From Allomyces macrogynus ATCC 38327 (Eukaryota > Blastocladiomycota > Blastocladiomycetes > Blastocladiales > Blastocladiaceae), in the NCBI GenBank assembly GCA_000151295.1, contig GG745342.1, positions 687,109-751,108 on the forward strand: DNA of 64,000 bases, written 5' to 3'. Positions 13,105-24,100 of this stretch are shown here, piece after piece. Every line of letters begins with the position of its first letter. The stretch's first letter is position 1. Both the position numbers and the translations under genes were made by a program. The notes beneath the pieces are model-generated. The model saw only the letters and a list, made by a program, of their open reading frames with translations, made no database searches and was not told the DNA's origin.

Positions 13105-13482
13105 CGTTCTGGGTTTTCTTTGTGAATTCACTTGTCGCGACGACGACGGAATGAATATTGATGGGTATCTCCAGTCCCCCGCATGGCCGGCAGCGCGATG
13201 GCTGGCCGGCACGGTTGTGGGATCGACGAGCGTGAGGCACGTGCAGAGCACGGGCACGTCGGAGGTGACTGAGAGACGCGTTGTTCCCAAAGTGTCTCCG
13301 CTTGCGTTTGTCTCGCGCTCGCGGCTCCTCCACGTCCGGCCGTGGCCCCGCTGCACGGCCGACCACCACCACCACCGCTGCCGTGCTCGCTCACCGTGCA
13401 TCGGCGCAACCGGCCGCACTCGACGCTGCTCAGCACGCCTCTCAGAACCTGCTGCACTGCCTGCAATCGCGTGCCCGCGATC

Positions 13483-16100
13483 ATGGACGCTGACCCCGCC
13501 GCGCATCCGCCGGCAACTAACGGCCGCGCCGCGGCTGCATGCACGCCAGACCCGCCACCGCCAGTGCTGCGGCCATTGACCAACCCCGTAAATGCCGACC
13601 AAGAATGGCCCGCAAGCGGCCACTATGCCGCCCCGGCGCTGCTGCCGAACGTGGCTGCGCCAGAGGGTATGTGGATGCATGCTGTGCGCCAATGCCGGGT
13701 GAGGCAGGGTGACTGACGGCAGGGATGATCATCGCGGCCACGACCGGTCACTAGCACACGCCGAGAACCACGTCGACGCTAATCTACTCGCGGCGTCATC
13801 GTCTTCGATTGGCGCCGCGGTGTTACCGACCGGCCACGACAACGCCATGGCCGAGGCCGCGATGCATGCCGATCACCAGCAGGCCAGCGGCCACGCCGCT
13901 GACGTCGATATGCACCTCTTCCACGACGACCAAAACGACGACCACGCGTCGCCGCTCGCCGCGCTCGACTTTGCCGCCGCATTTTCCGCGCTCGACCATG
14001 AGGCCGCGGCCGCGACCGTCGCCGCGCCCGATCTCGACACGACACGCTCCGCCGACCACGCCGGCATGATCGAGGGGTCGCATGAGCCCATGCCCACCGA
14101 TCCGCACTCGGACCAGCAACCGCCAAGCAGCATCTGCCCGGCCCAGCTGTCAATGGTGCCCGCAGCCCCCATCACGACGACCACGACGGCACCGTTCGCG
14201 CTCACATCGGTCGACGACGCCAACCTGCGCATTCTCGCGTTGGTCGCTGTCTTCTGCGACCAACTCGCGCACCCAACCTGCGCCATCTATCCCCGCGCGC
14301 AATCGCTCCCCTTGTCGCCAACCACCGCGACCACTCTCGCGTCGCACCTGGCCGCGCTGATCACGCACCCGACCGCGCTCGCCCGCCGGCTGCGCGTCTT
14401 TGCGGCGCCCACGCACCACCGCGCACTGCACACCGCACCTACCACCAAGGCCGACGCGCGGTCCATTCTCGGCGCGACCACCACGACAGCGACCCTGACC
14501 GCGCGCCTCCGCCCGCTCCTTGAGAGCACATTCACGGCCGCGTTTCCGATCACCGCGGGCGGGCGCGTCGCGTGCCCGGTCGACGCGATCCCGCCGCTGT
14601 TCGAGCGCACGGCCGATGGGACACGGCTTCAATGGGTGGATTTGCCGACCCGACACGCATCCGCCGTTTGGTGGCTATACCCAGACTTGGACGACGAAAT
14701 TCCGCCTCCGGGACCGTCGACGACGGCACTTGGGCCGCGGGCCACGGTCATGCCAGCGGTCGCGGCGCGGCGCGCCGAGGGAACGACGAGCCCTCTGTCG
14801 AGCGTGCATCCCGAGGATGACGAGGATGACGAGCATGCCGACAACGATTCTGAGCCCGACACAGAATCTGAAGCTGATGACGGCGACGGCGACGACGACC
14901 GCCCGTCCAAGCGCCGCAAGCTCGTCCCGACCACCTCCTCCACCCCTGCACCAGCGACCGCGACCACGTCCACCGCCAAGTACCCCACCTGCCCACAATG
15001 TGGCACCTCGCCGCGGTCCCCGCTCCGCCGCGACCGCGACGGCAAGCTCGTCTGCAACGGATGCCGGCTGCGCGCCGTGCGCCGGCGCGAGCGCGAAGCC
15101 GCCGCTTCTGCCGCCTCGGACGCACGCGCGACCCCACCCCCGCCGGCCGCCCCACCAGCCGCGACGAGTCCGCGCCGGTGCACGACGTGCGGCACGACGA
15201 CGACTTCGTCGTGGCGCCGCAGCGATTCGGGACGAAGGATCTGTAATGCGTGCCGGTTGTGCGAGAATCGCCGACGGCGAGCCGCGGAGAAGGCCGCGGA
15301 GAAGGCGGCTGGTGGAGGGGCAAAGACGGTGGGGATGGACACGCCGCGCCGCGCGGCGGCGGCACGGGCCGCGGCGCGCGTGCATGCGGCGGTGGCGACG
15401 GCGTCGCCGTTGGAGATCGGTGCGATTGACCATGACGAGCACGGGGACATGACCGACGCCGGCGCTGCCGCCAGCGCGGTTTCCGACACCTCGTCCCTCT
15501 CCGCACCGCCCGATGATGAGGACGACGATCTCGACTCGGGGTCCGACCGCGAGCACGAGCGCGCACACGCGGCGCTTCCCGACCCCGCTCCCGCTCCACC
15601 ACTCCCCGTGCCGGTTCCCGTCCCCGCACCAGCATCGTCCGCGGCGACGCCCATTTCGTGCGCCGACTGCGGCGCGACGTCATCGTCGACCAAGTGGCGC
15701 AAGCATCCGGTGATGGGACTCACGCAGTGCAACAAGTGCTACCACCGGTCTCGCCGCCGCCGGCTCAAGGCACTCGCGTCGTCGCCGATCCCGCCCGTCC
15801 CCGGCCCGTCTGCTCCTGCGCGCGCGAGTGGGGCAGCTGCGGGAGGACGCCGTGCGGCGGCGGATCGGGCTGCCGCGCGACTCGCGCCGCCCGTGACGAC
15901 GAGCGACGCTGACGCGGCTCCGTCGTCGGACGACGACGACGATGATGATGAGGTTGGGATAGGGAGGCGGCGCAATTCCGGCCGCCGGTCGGCGCGGCTC
16001 CAGAGCCAGTGCGTCGTGTGCCGCACGTTCTCGGCGACCGAAGTATGCACGCCCTGTGCGCTCGGAATTCCGAAGGGGAAGGCGCGCGATGCGTGGCGGC

Positions 16101-16154
<54 letters not shown>

Positions 16155-17842
16155 TGGCGCAGGCGAACCAGCCGCCGATCACGGTGCCGGCCAGCGATGT
16201 GGAGATGAACATGGGCGAGGTCGCGCCGGAAGCTGGGACCGCCGGCGAACGCGCGTCGTCATCTTTGTCAAGCGCGGCAGCGGCGCCGACGTCGTCGGGT
16301 TGGGCGGGACCGGCGAGACGGTGCGCGCAGTGCGGTGTTGCGCGCACGTCGTCGTGGCGCAAGGGCAACGGTGGCAACTCGATTATTTGTAATAAGTGCT
16401 ACTGCGAGGCGAGGCGGCATGCGGCACGGGCAAACACGACCTCGTCCGATTCCGAAGACCAGTTCCACGCGCCGGCGTCGGGGGATCACAACGGCGATCG
16501 CGGCGCGCTGCCGCAGGTGCCGGCCGCGGGCATGGGCGTGCCGGACGTGGTCGTCACGAGCCCCGATCAACAGCAACCGCCGCCGCCAGATTCGCACCTT
16601 ACCCACGAACCGACAACGCCCGCGCCCGGCGGCCCAACACATCAACTCTCAGCCGCGTCCTCATCGACCTCGCTCCCTGGCATTGTCGACTCTGGGCTCG
16701 GCACCCCCGCGCGGAACCGGTCCCTTGCCGATCTGCCCGCGTCGTCGTCGTCGTCGTTGACCCCGACCCCATCGTCGACGAAAGGCCGGTCGTGCTGCGA
16801 GTGCGGTGCGACGCGGTCGTCGAGCCGGTGGCGGAAACACCCATCCGGGCTTGGACTCATGTGCAACAAGTGCCACCACCAGTCGCGCCGCGCGGCAAAA
16901 GCGGCGTCGGTCGCGCCGTCGGTCGCGAGCGATGCACTGGCCACGGCCGTGGCTGCCGAGGACATGCCTGTACCGTCGTCCGGACCCGGGGGTGCGGAAG
17001 GGATTGATCAGCTCGTCGCGGCCCTGCACCACGCGATGGACGAACCCGCAGCCCCGTCGAGCGCGGCACTCATACACGCTTACCCGCACCTCCACCTCCC
17101 GCACGAGACGCGCACGCCGTCGCCGCTGCGAGGCCCGCCCGTGGCGGCCGACGTCTCTGGCCCCCTGCGGCGCACGCATCTCAACTTCGCGATGATCTTG
17201 TGGTCGGCGATCGCCGCCGACCACGCGCAGCATCCGCGGCGCGTGATTTACAGCAAAAAGTTTGCGCTCGACGAGTCGCTCCACCTGACCCCCGCCGACC
17301 AGGCGGCCCTCGTGCACCACGGCGTGCAGTGCATTGCCGCGTGTCTGCACCGGCCTATCTGGCAGCAGCCGGCGAACGCGCCGAATTTGGTCGCCGCCGC
17401 AAATGTCGAGCAGGCGTTGTTAGAGATTCGCAATCCGGTCGCGACCCATGGGCGGCCTAAGGACGTGCATGTGCCCGCGATGATGCAACGGTACCTCGCA
17501 AATTTGATGGCGACGTGGCAGGAGGAGGGGGAGGGGTGGGTCACGCGGTGCGGCCGCGTCGTTTTGCCGATTTTGACGAGGCCGGTCGTTCGTGGGCGCG
17601 TGGCACGCGCGGCGTGGACGCCGATGGCGGGTGCAGAGGTGTTTTGGGTGCCCGAGGAGGCCGGCGTGGCGCATTTGACGGCGATGGAGACGCGCTCTGG
17701 CAGCAGAGAGGACGCAATGTGGATGGATCACGGCGATGGGGAGCGTGATGCCGACCTGCCGCAACAGCTACAACAACAACAACAACAACAGGTACGCGCG
17801 TCGCGACCTGATTTGCCGAGCCCATTCGAAAGTGGAGACTGA
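13483..17842 (+). CDS. Copy 1: GATA-type multi-zinc-finger protein with NLCIALF-type end domains
   Basis: Exon 1 is 13483-13666 and exon 2 starts at 13755 after an 88 bp intron (GTATGT...CACTAG, phase 1). Read to the TGA at 17842 the protein has 1,423 residues. Order: one divergent NLCIALF repeat at about residues 215-370 (NLRILALVAVFCDQ, then AIYPRAQSLPL); an acidic stretch and a basic SKRRK; GATA-like fingers near residues 472, 536, 695, 916 and 1075, each CxxCG, a central W/R patch, then CNxC; a shortened Cx2C-x7-Cx2C element near 813; a Gln run; and a terminal repeat variant at about 1203 (NFAMILWSAIAADH). GATA fingers bind (A/T)GATA(A/G) DNA, so a nuclear DNA-binding role is likely. A GTACGC donor at 17792 and an acceptor at 17832 would join it in frame to the next finger frame, giving 1,780 residues, but that intron is only 41 bp. 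Confidence 0.75.
16106..16153 (+). repeat. (CAG)16 tract coding polyglutamine
   Basis: Sixteen CAG units in frame in the GATA-finger gene encode a Gln run between the short Cx2C-x7-Cx2C element and the next finger. Gln runs are common in transcription factors. The pure codon repeat suggests length polymorphism. Confidence 0.9.
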
Positions 17843-17929
17843 CAACACGCCGTGGCCGACGCTATTTTCCCGCCCACTTGCCTCCCGCCGTCGCGGCCGA
17901 TACCCTGACCAACGTCGCACCGGCGTGGA

Positions 17930-18954
17930 TGCACGCCCTCGATTTCAAGCAACCCGTTTTCGACCAAAACCATTCTTTGAACTTGATTTCCAACAACAAC
18001 ATCAACCATTCCGACTACCCGATTCCCGGCCTCGCGCCACCACCCCCACCCCCACCCCCATCAGCTCCGCCGGCGGTCGATCCGCCGCTCATGGTCACGC
18101 TCCGCCGCGCGGGCCCTGTTGTCCCAGGTGCCGCGCCTGCCGCGCTCACCGAACCCGTTCTCGATACCCCCAACGCGCTGGCCGCGTCGGCCGCGCATCA
18201 TCATCAACCCGTCTACTTCCCGTCGCATTCCCGGCAAGGCACGTTCCCGGCGGCCTCGGTCTCGGCGTCGCCGCTCATTTCCACGGACCCACGTATCGCC
18301 GCCGCTGCCGCTGTCGGCCACACGAGTTACTACTCCCCGCACGCCCAGCACGGTAACTACGCCGCCGCGCCCAGAGGCCACGACGACGACGACGACGACG
18401 ACGACGAGCCCATGGACCTGGTCGACGATGACCACTACTATTACGACTACGGGTCCCCGCAACCGACCCCTGGAATCCTGTCCCCGCTCGGCCTGCAGTC
18501 GCCGCTCATGTCGCCGCATCCCGGCGGCCGCCAGCGCGCGTACACGACTTACCCGCAAGTCGTCTACCCCGCGTACCCCTTTCTCTCTTCTCCTGCCCCC
18601 GCACCGCGCGCCGCGCCGTCCGTGTCGGCGTCGGCAAACGCGACCGCGGCGCGGTGCACAACGTGCGGCACGACCTCGGCGAGTTCGTGGCGGACGGATC
18701 CGTTCTCGAATACCGCGCACTGCCGGAGGTGCTACCGGTCGGTCATGGCTGCGCGGGTGTGTGTCACGTGCGCGTCGTCGACAGCGTCGTCGTGGCGGCG
18801 AGACGCCGAGGGGCGCACGCAGTGTAACCGGTGTAATTTGCGTGCGCGGAGGGCCGCGGCCGCGGCCGCGGCGCAGGGGGGTAGTACGCCGGACGCGCCG
18901 CCGGCGGTGCCGGCAAGGAGGGGGAGTAGTGGGACGCCACGCGGGTCGCGGTGA
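17930..18954 (+). CDS. Two-finger GATA-like protein or 3' exon of copy 1
   Basis: An open frame runs from about 17833 to a TGA at 18952-18954; the first ATG is at 17930. The protein has a Pro run, an Asp run with DDEPMDLVDDD, and a Tyr-rich patch. Near the end are two adjacent GATA-like fingers: RCTTCGTTSASSW with CRRC, and VCVTCASSTASSWRR with CNRC. Only 87 bp separate the stop at 17842 from this ATG, so a separate promoter seems unlikely, and the frame is phase-compatible with the 17792 donor of copy 1. I therefore favour a 3' exon of copy 1 over a separate gene. The terminal stop overlaps a strong GTGAGT donor at 18951, so the transcript may continue into the next unit. Confidence 0.55.
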
Positions 18955-19091
18955 GTTGGAGAAGAAGAAGACATGAGATGTGGGGGGAGCGACGGACGTG
19001 AGGAGAACAACGCAGCTTGACATAACACGAGTACGACACGAGTACGACACGACACGACACACGATACGCGACGCGGCACGACGCGCGCCGT

Positions 19092-20804
19092 GTGGAACTG
19101 GGAGGGAGAGTCGGGGGGACACCAAATACATTCACCGTTCATGATAACCCATCACCAATCATCAACCTGATCACTTGCCGCTGCGGCACGGTCTGCCGCC
19201 CAAGCCAGGTCGTGACCGACTCGCGCGCGCTCGCCGTCATCGCCACGCACAAAGGACCAGCACGGGGGATTCCACGCGGCCGCCGCCAACGTGGAGCACA
19301 GCGGCCCGCCGAACTGGGCAGAGCTCGAAGGAGCGCTCGGATCGCACAGGCTGCTGGCAAGTCGCGGCCAACCAGCGCTGTGCCACCGCGCGGCTCCACG
19401 TCACTTGATATCTCCCCCTCGCCAACGCTCTTGCTCCTGCTCGACCGCTCTCCTCTTGTCGGACACATCGTCGATCCCGCCAATTTGAACTTGGCGCACT
19501 CCTGTTTAGCGACACTTTACCTGCCGGCGAACCGCACCAACCTGGGCGAGATCCTGGCCGCTTGGGAGTCGCACGTGAAGCGCGCCGCGCACGTCGAGGG
19601 TCATACCGCCGACGCTGCGTTGCTGTCCGATTGCGGCGAGTCGGAGGCGTACAAATGGCGTCAAGATCCGACCAGTGGGCGCTGGACGTGTAACACCTGT
19701 CGGCTCCGGCGTCAGCGCCCGGCCAATTTTGTGCCGCCCGCTCCACGGTCTCGAACTGCGACAAGCCCGCTCCCAAACCAGCTGTGCGTGCCAAATGGGT
19801 TGAACCCAAGACGCGAGAGTGCCTTTGGCGGTGATTCTGGCCGAGGTGGGCCCGAGTATAGTTGTCGTCTGGGTGAGAACGGTTTGGACGAACGCAGTAA
19901 CCGGCGTCGCACCAGCTCGCCGGCGCCGTCGCGCTCGCAGAGCCAGAATGGCCGTCAACCTCGGCCGTCGCCCACGGGAAGGCCATGTGTCGGCTGCCAA
20001 GTGACGACAAGCAAGCAGTGGTACGATGTGGGTCGGTATTGCGCCAGCTGCGGTCTCAAGCGGATTCACGCACGCAGGCACTCGCCACCACTCGACGGCC
20101 GCGGCCGAACGGATGGCTCGCCGTCGAGACTGAGCGCACCGCAGCGCCGCAACCGCGTCCGAGACGAGGCCCAGCCCTTGGACAGCGACGGCATCGGCGC
20201 TGCCCATGATCGCCGCCGCGTGTCCGAGCACGAGTCAGCCGATGCGCGCTATCCCAAGCGGCGGCGCACGTCGACGCTGCGCTGCGCGTGCGGTGCCACC
20301 GGTGCTGCCGGCGACGCGACTTGGTCCCGCAACACGGCGGCCAACCTCGTGTGTCGTGCGTGCCAGGACCCGACCCGGACCCGCGCGTTGCCGGTGCCGA
20401 CAGTGCTGTTCACTGTGCCCATCACGCCGCAACCGAGTCCAGCCTCGGTACCGGTCACAGCAACCAGCATCATGCTGCCTGGCACCGTCGCAAACGCACC
20501 CGGGCGCCGTGACGTGGTCGGTTCCCGCGACACCTGCCGATTCGAATGCGGGCGCGAGCACCGGTGCGGGTGCGAGTGCGGGGTCCACGCCGTCGCCGCT
20601 CAACGGGTCAACCTTCGAGCGTATTTTGGCCATGGGAATGAGAGCATTTGTGGTGATGCGCACGCTGCGCGGGCCGCATGTGGTGGGGAGCCCGGCGCCG
20701 CCGAATCCCGAGACTTGATTCGACCGGCAAGGGGCAAGGGCGGGATGCGGTGTGTGATTGTCCTTGGTGCCGGCGTTACCGGCGTCGATCGACGCCGATC
20801 TTGA
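19092..20804 (+). CDS. Damaged domain-B zinc-finger unit of copy 1
   Basis: This frame is paralogous to the domain-B parts of copies 2 and 3. It has the start of domain B (CLATLYLPANRTNLGEILAA, about 19500-19590) and then jumps straight into the first finger (DCGESEAYKWRQDP, CNTC). About 200 residues of the helical domain found in copy 2 are missing, and so is the first Cys of that finger. A later finger is intact (PCVGCQ...CASCG), followed by a CACG...CRAC element. The third finger of copy 2 is absent. After about 20500 the homologous-looking Ser/Ala-rich tail continues in another frame, to a stop at 20716-20718. No ATG precedes the conserved part, so it either uses an upstream exon or is decaying. 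I see no sequence expected to keep this finger functional. Confidence 0.5.
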   Translation: MELGGRVGGTPNTFTVHDNPSPIINLITCRCGTVCRPSQVVTDSRALAVIATHKGPARGIPRGRRQRGAQRPAELGRARRSARIAQAAGKSRPTSAVPPRGSTSLDISPSPTLLLLLDRSPLVGHIVDPANLNLAHSCLATLYLPANRTNLGEILAAWESHVKRAAHVEGHTADAALLSDCGESEAYKWRQDPTSGRWTCNTCRLRRQRPANFVPPAPRSRTATSPLPNQLCVPNGLNPRRESAFGGDSGRGGPEYSCRLGENGLDERSNRRRTSSPAPSRSQSQNGRQPRPSPTGRPCVGCQVTTSKQWYDVGRYCASCGLKRIHARRHSPPLDGRGRTDGSPSRLSAPQRRNRVRDEAQPLDSDGIGAAHDRRRVSEHESADARYPKRRRTSTLRCACGATGAAGDATWSRNTAANLVCRACQDPTRTRALPVPTVLFTVPITPQPSPASVPVTATSIMLPGTVANAPGRRDVVGSRDTCRFECGREHRCGCECGVHAVAAQRVNLRAYFGHGNESICGDAHAARAACGGEPGAAESRDLIRPARGKGGMRCVIVLGAGVTGVDRRRS

Positions 20805-21151
20805 CCGTGGCCCGCACGAAAGCAGGCAGCACATAAGGAGTGTTGTGTGTACATTGTTTTTTGGAACAGAAGTATTTAACGAGTGTTCGGCCTTTCATTT
20901 GATTTCTCTTTCCGCAAAAGACGGGCCAGCCAGCCTGGACAACGAGCAGGAGACACATCACAAACAGAAAGTCAACAAATCACACAAAAGTGACACGAGT
21001 GATGCGAGGCGCAAACTCGGTGGGCAACAACAGAAAACGCAAATAAGCCAGGTCCATTTCTTTGGAAGCGACGCCGTGAAGCCAAACTGTACCTGGCCCC
21101 TCCTCCCCGCAACGACCAAGAAAAGACGCTGGCGACCACCACCAATTCAAC
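20805..21151. other. Spacer before copy 2
   Basis: About 350 bp between the domain-B unit of copy 1 and the leader ATG of copy 2. It is relatively A-rich (for example near 20955-21000) and probably holds the 3' end of copy 1 and the promoter of copy 2. No gene seen. Confidence 0.45.
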
Positions 21152-24100
21152 ATGAACCCTTCAGCGCGCACGGCACTCGCCGCCGTGCGTGAAGGCCATC
21201 GTGCCAACGACGATTGCGAGCATGGCGACGACACTGTCGCCCACCGACCCGACCTCGACGACGGTCCTGCCAGCAGCGCCCGACCGTCTGCTCCGTACCC
21301 GCTGCCGCCGGAATCGATGGCATCAGTGACCGAGGAGACGATGTCGAGCACTTCTGGCTCGCAATACAGCGGTTACCACGGACCGGCACCACAAGCTCAA
21401 CGGTGGACTGCGCCGCACAGCCATGACATTATTGATGCAACAACTACCGTGCCCGTTTTGCACACTCAAGGAAACGCCGATAATGGAGGCGATGGTATTG
21501 TTGTACTGCCTTGAGATAAACGGATTGTCACTCGTGCTCATGAAGATCATTTGATGAGATAGCCGCGACAACACGCAGCACTTTGGCAGATGCGGCGGGA
21601 TGGGGGGAGGAGAGCAGGAATGCGCGCACGTTTGGTAACTTGACCTCTCCCTCTCTTCTGTGGTGCAAAGGATCCACGATTCTAACCGTGCCCCAGCCAC
21701 CTCAGTCACGTCCACCGCTGCCGGCCATGGTCGCGGTCGCACGTTGAGTTCCCTTGCAATGGCCGCGCAACTGGTCTCCGAAGGTAACGACGGCGCCGGC
21801 GAGAGCGGTCGCGCCGAGCTCGCCGAGGGCGTGCCCGCTTCGCGCGCACAGGACCCGATGGCTGAGCGTTCTTCGTCGGCGCAAGGTTCGCCTTCACAAG
21901 GACCCGGCGTGCCGAGATCGCTTGCCGACTTGACCCAGACGGACGGCAACTTGTGCATTGCTCTGTTTGTCGCCGCGTACTTTGATTTTTCGCGACATTC
22001 AGACCGACCCATTTATCAGCAGTCCTACCCACTGCCGCTACCGGAACCGGTCGTGTCGGACTTGGTCGCGACCTTGGTCGAGATGCTGTCGGTCAAGCAC
22101 AGCCATCCCGACTGCGTGTTGCGCGTGCTCGAGGCCGTGCCGCGCGCCATGCACGGCACGATCCGCTCGGCCAAAACCATGCGTAATATTGTCCTCGACG
22201 TTGCGATTCCGCCCACGACCAACAAATGGGCTCGAAACCGACGCGCGCTACAGAACCCGGAGCGCTCGATTGCCGTCGTCAATGCGATTCGGCGGTACTT
22301 GACGGAGTGGCTGCCCGCTCTGGTCACGGCCGGTGGCATCCCGTGTGCCATGGCCGCAAGCGCTGCCAACGGTTTGGCGATTGCCGCGATTCCGTGTATA
22401 TTCGGCGCCGTTGAGGTCGGAGAGCACGGGTCACGGCGCGTCCAGTGGACATTGACGCGACCCGAGGCGGCTGTCGCGGCGCGCTACTTGTGTCCGAGTT
22501 TAAACGGCGAAAATGTGGCGGCCATGGACTCGGAAATGGACGTGATCTTGGATGAGAGCGACGACGACGACGACGACGCGGGTCTGGACGCGGTTCCGCA
22601 AACGTTGCTTTCTTATCCGCCCGCGGCCAACATCCTGGTCCCGCCGCCGCCGCAGGCTGCTGTTGCTACCGCCGCTCTCGCCGCGCTGGCACTGCGGCCG
22701 CCGCCAGCGACATCGAGACCCGACCCTCTCGCCAACTTGACGCCCGCCGACGGCAACTTGTGCGTTGCGCTCTTTGTCGCCGTGCACGCCGACCGGCAGC
22801 GCAATCCGGCGCGGCCCATTTACCAGCGTTCGTTCTCGCTCCCGATTCCGGCTGACGGCGTGACAGATTTGGTTGAGGCGCTTTGCGACATTCTGAGCAC
22901 AGGCACGGGTCTCGACCGGCGCTTGCGTTCATTCCCAGTCTCCGACACCGCGCCCGGGCAGGGCACACGCGCGATCCACGCGCAGCTGCGCGTGCGCAAG
23001 ACCGTGCGCATCGCCCTGATCGAACACGTGTCAGGCTCGTCGACGCTCAACATTTCGGCGCGCAGGAAATTGGCCGAAAGGGACCCGCACCGCACGCCGG
23101 TCGTGGTCGCCAAGATTCGCGAGTACGTGACGACGTGGGCCCCGGCCATGCTCGCGGCGCCAGCGCAGGGCCTGCCGTTCCTGATTTCCGACACGGTCGG
23201 CGTCATCAAGTACCCGATTACCGCGATCCCGTGTGTGTTTGCGCTCGGCGAGGAGGATCGTGACGGGCAGCGCGTCGTGCAATGGAACCGGGAGGGCGCA
23301 GACGCGGTCCTGTTCTTGTACCCGGGGCTCGTGGACGAGTTGGGCGCCGCGGCTGGTGGCGAGAACGGCAGCGAGGCGAGCGGGGAGCCGGACGTGGGCA
23401 TAGGCCATCAGCAGGCCATGGATGTGAATTGGCACCCGGGTACAGCTGTCCTCCACCAGTACCAGCCAATCCCGACGCGCGTGCTGAGCCGGCACAACTT
23501 GCTAGCGTCCATGACGCCCGTCGACGGCAACCTGTGCATTCTGCTCTTCATCGCCGCCTGCATGGACCGGCTCGCGATGTCCGACCGGCCCTTCTACGAC
23601 AAGCTGTTCTCGCTGCCCTTGTCGGACGTCGACGTGTCTGTGTTGACCATGGCCCTGACGCGCGCCTTGACCTCGGGTGTTGGCCTCGACCGCGAAGTGC
23701 GCGCATTCCCCGACGGGACAGCGACGCCGCTGAGCATCCAGGCACCAAGTGCGCGCAAGCACGTTCGCACTCTTCTCGCTGGCGCCACGGCACCAGCTGA
23801 AGGCACACTCCAAGCCGTGGACGTACACCGATCGGTTACGCTTGCCGCGCGCATTCGCCAGTACTTGACCGAGTGGTTGCCCGTCTTGATCGACCTCGGC
23901 GGGATCCCGCTCACCGGCTCAGAATCGACAGCCTCAGTGGCTACCGTTCCGCTCGCGTTCGAGTTGGTTGTGGGCGCCGATGGGCGCCGCGCGATGCGGT
24001 GGGTCGCGGCCACACCGGAGACGGCGAAAGCCGCGGAGGTCCTCTACGTGGGCATGTACGACGAAGTGGCTGCGTTGCGCCGTGCCGGCGTGCTCGTCCC

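Noticed and set aside
14629..15735. 368-codon minus-strand frame opposite the GATA-finger exon
   Set aside because: A shadow of the finger gene: low-complexity Ser/Ala/Arg sequence with no domain, while the plus strand shows regularly spaced Cys pairs.
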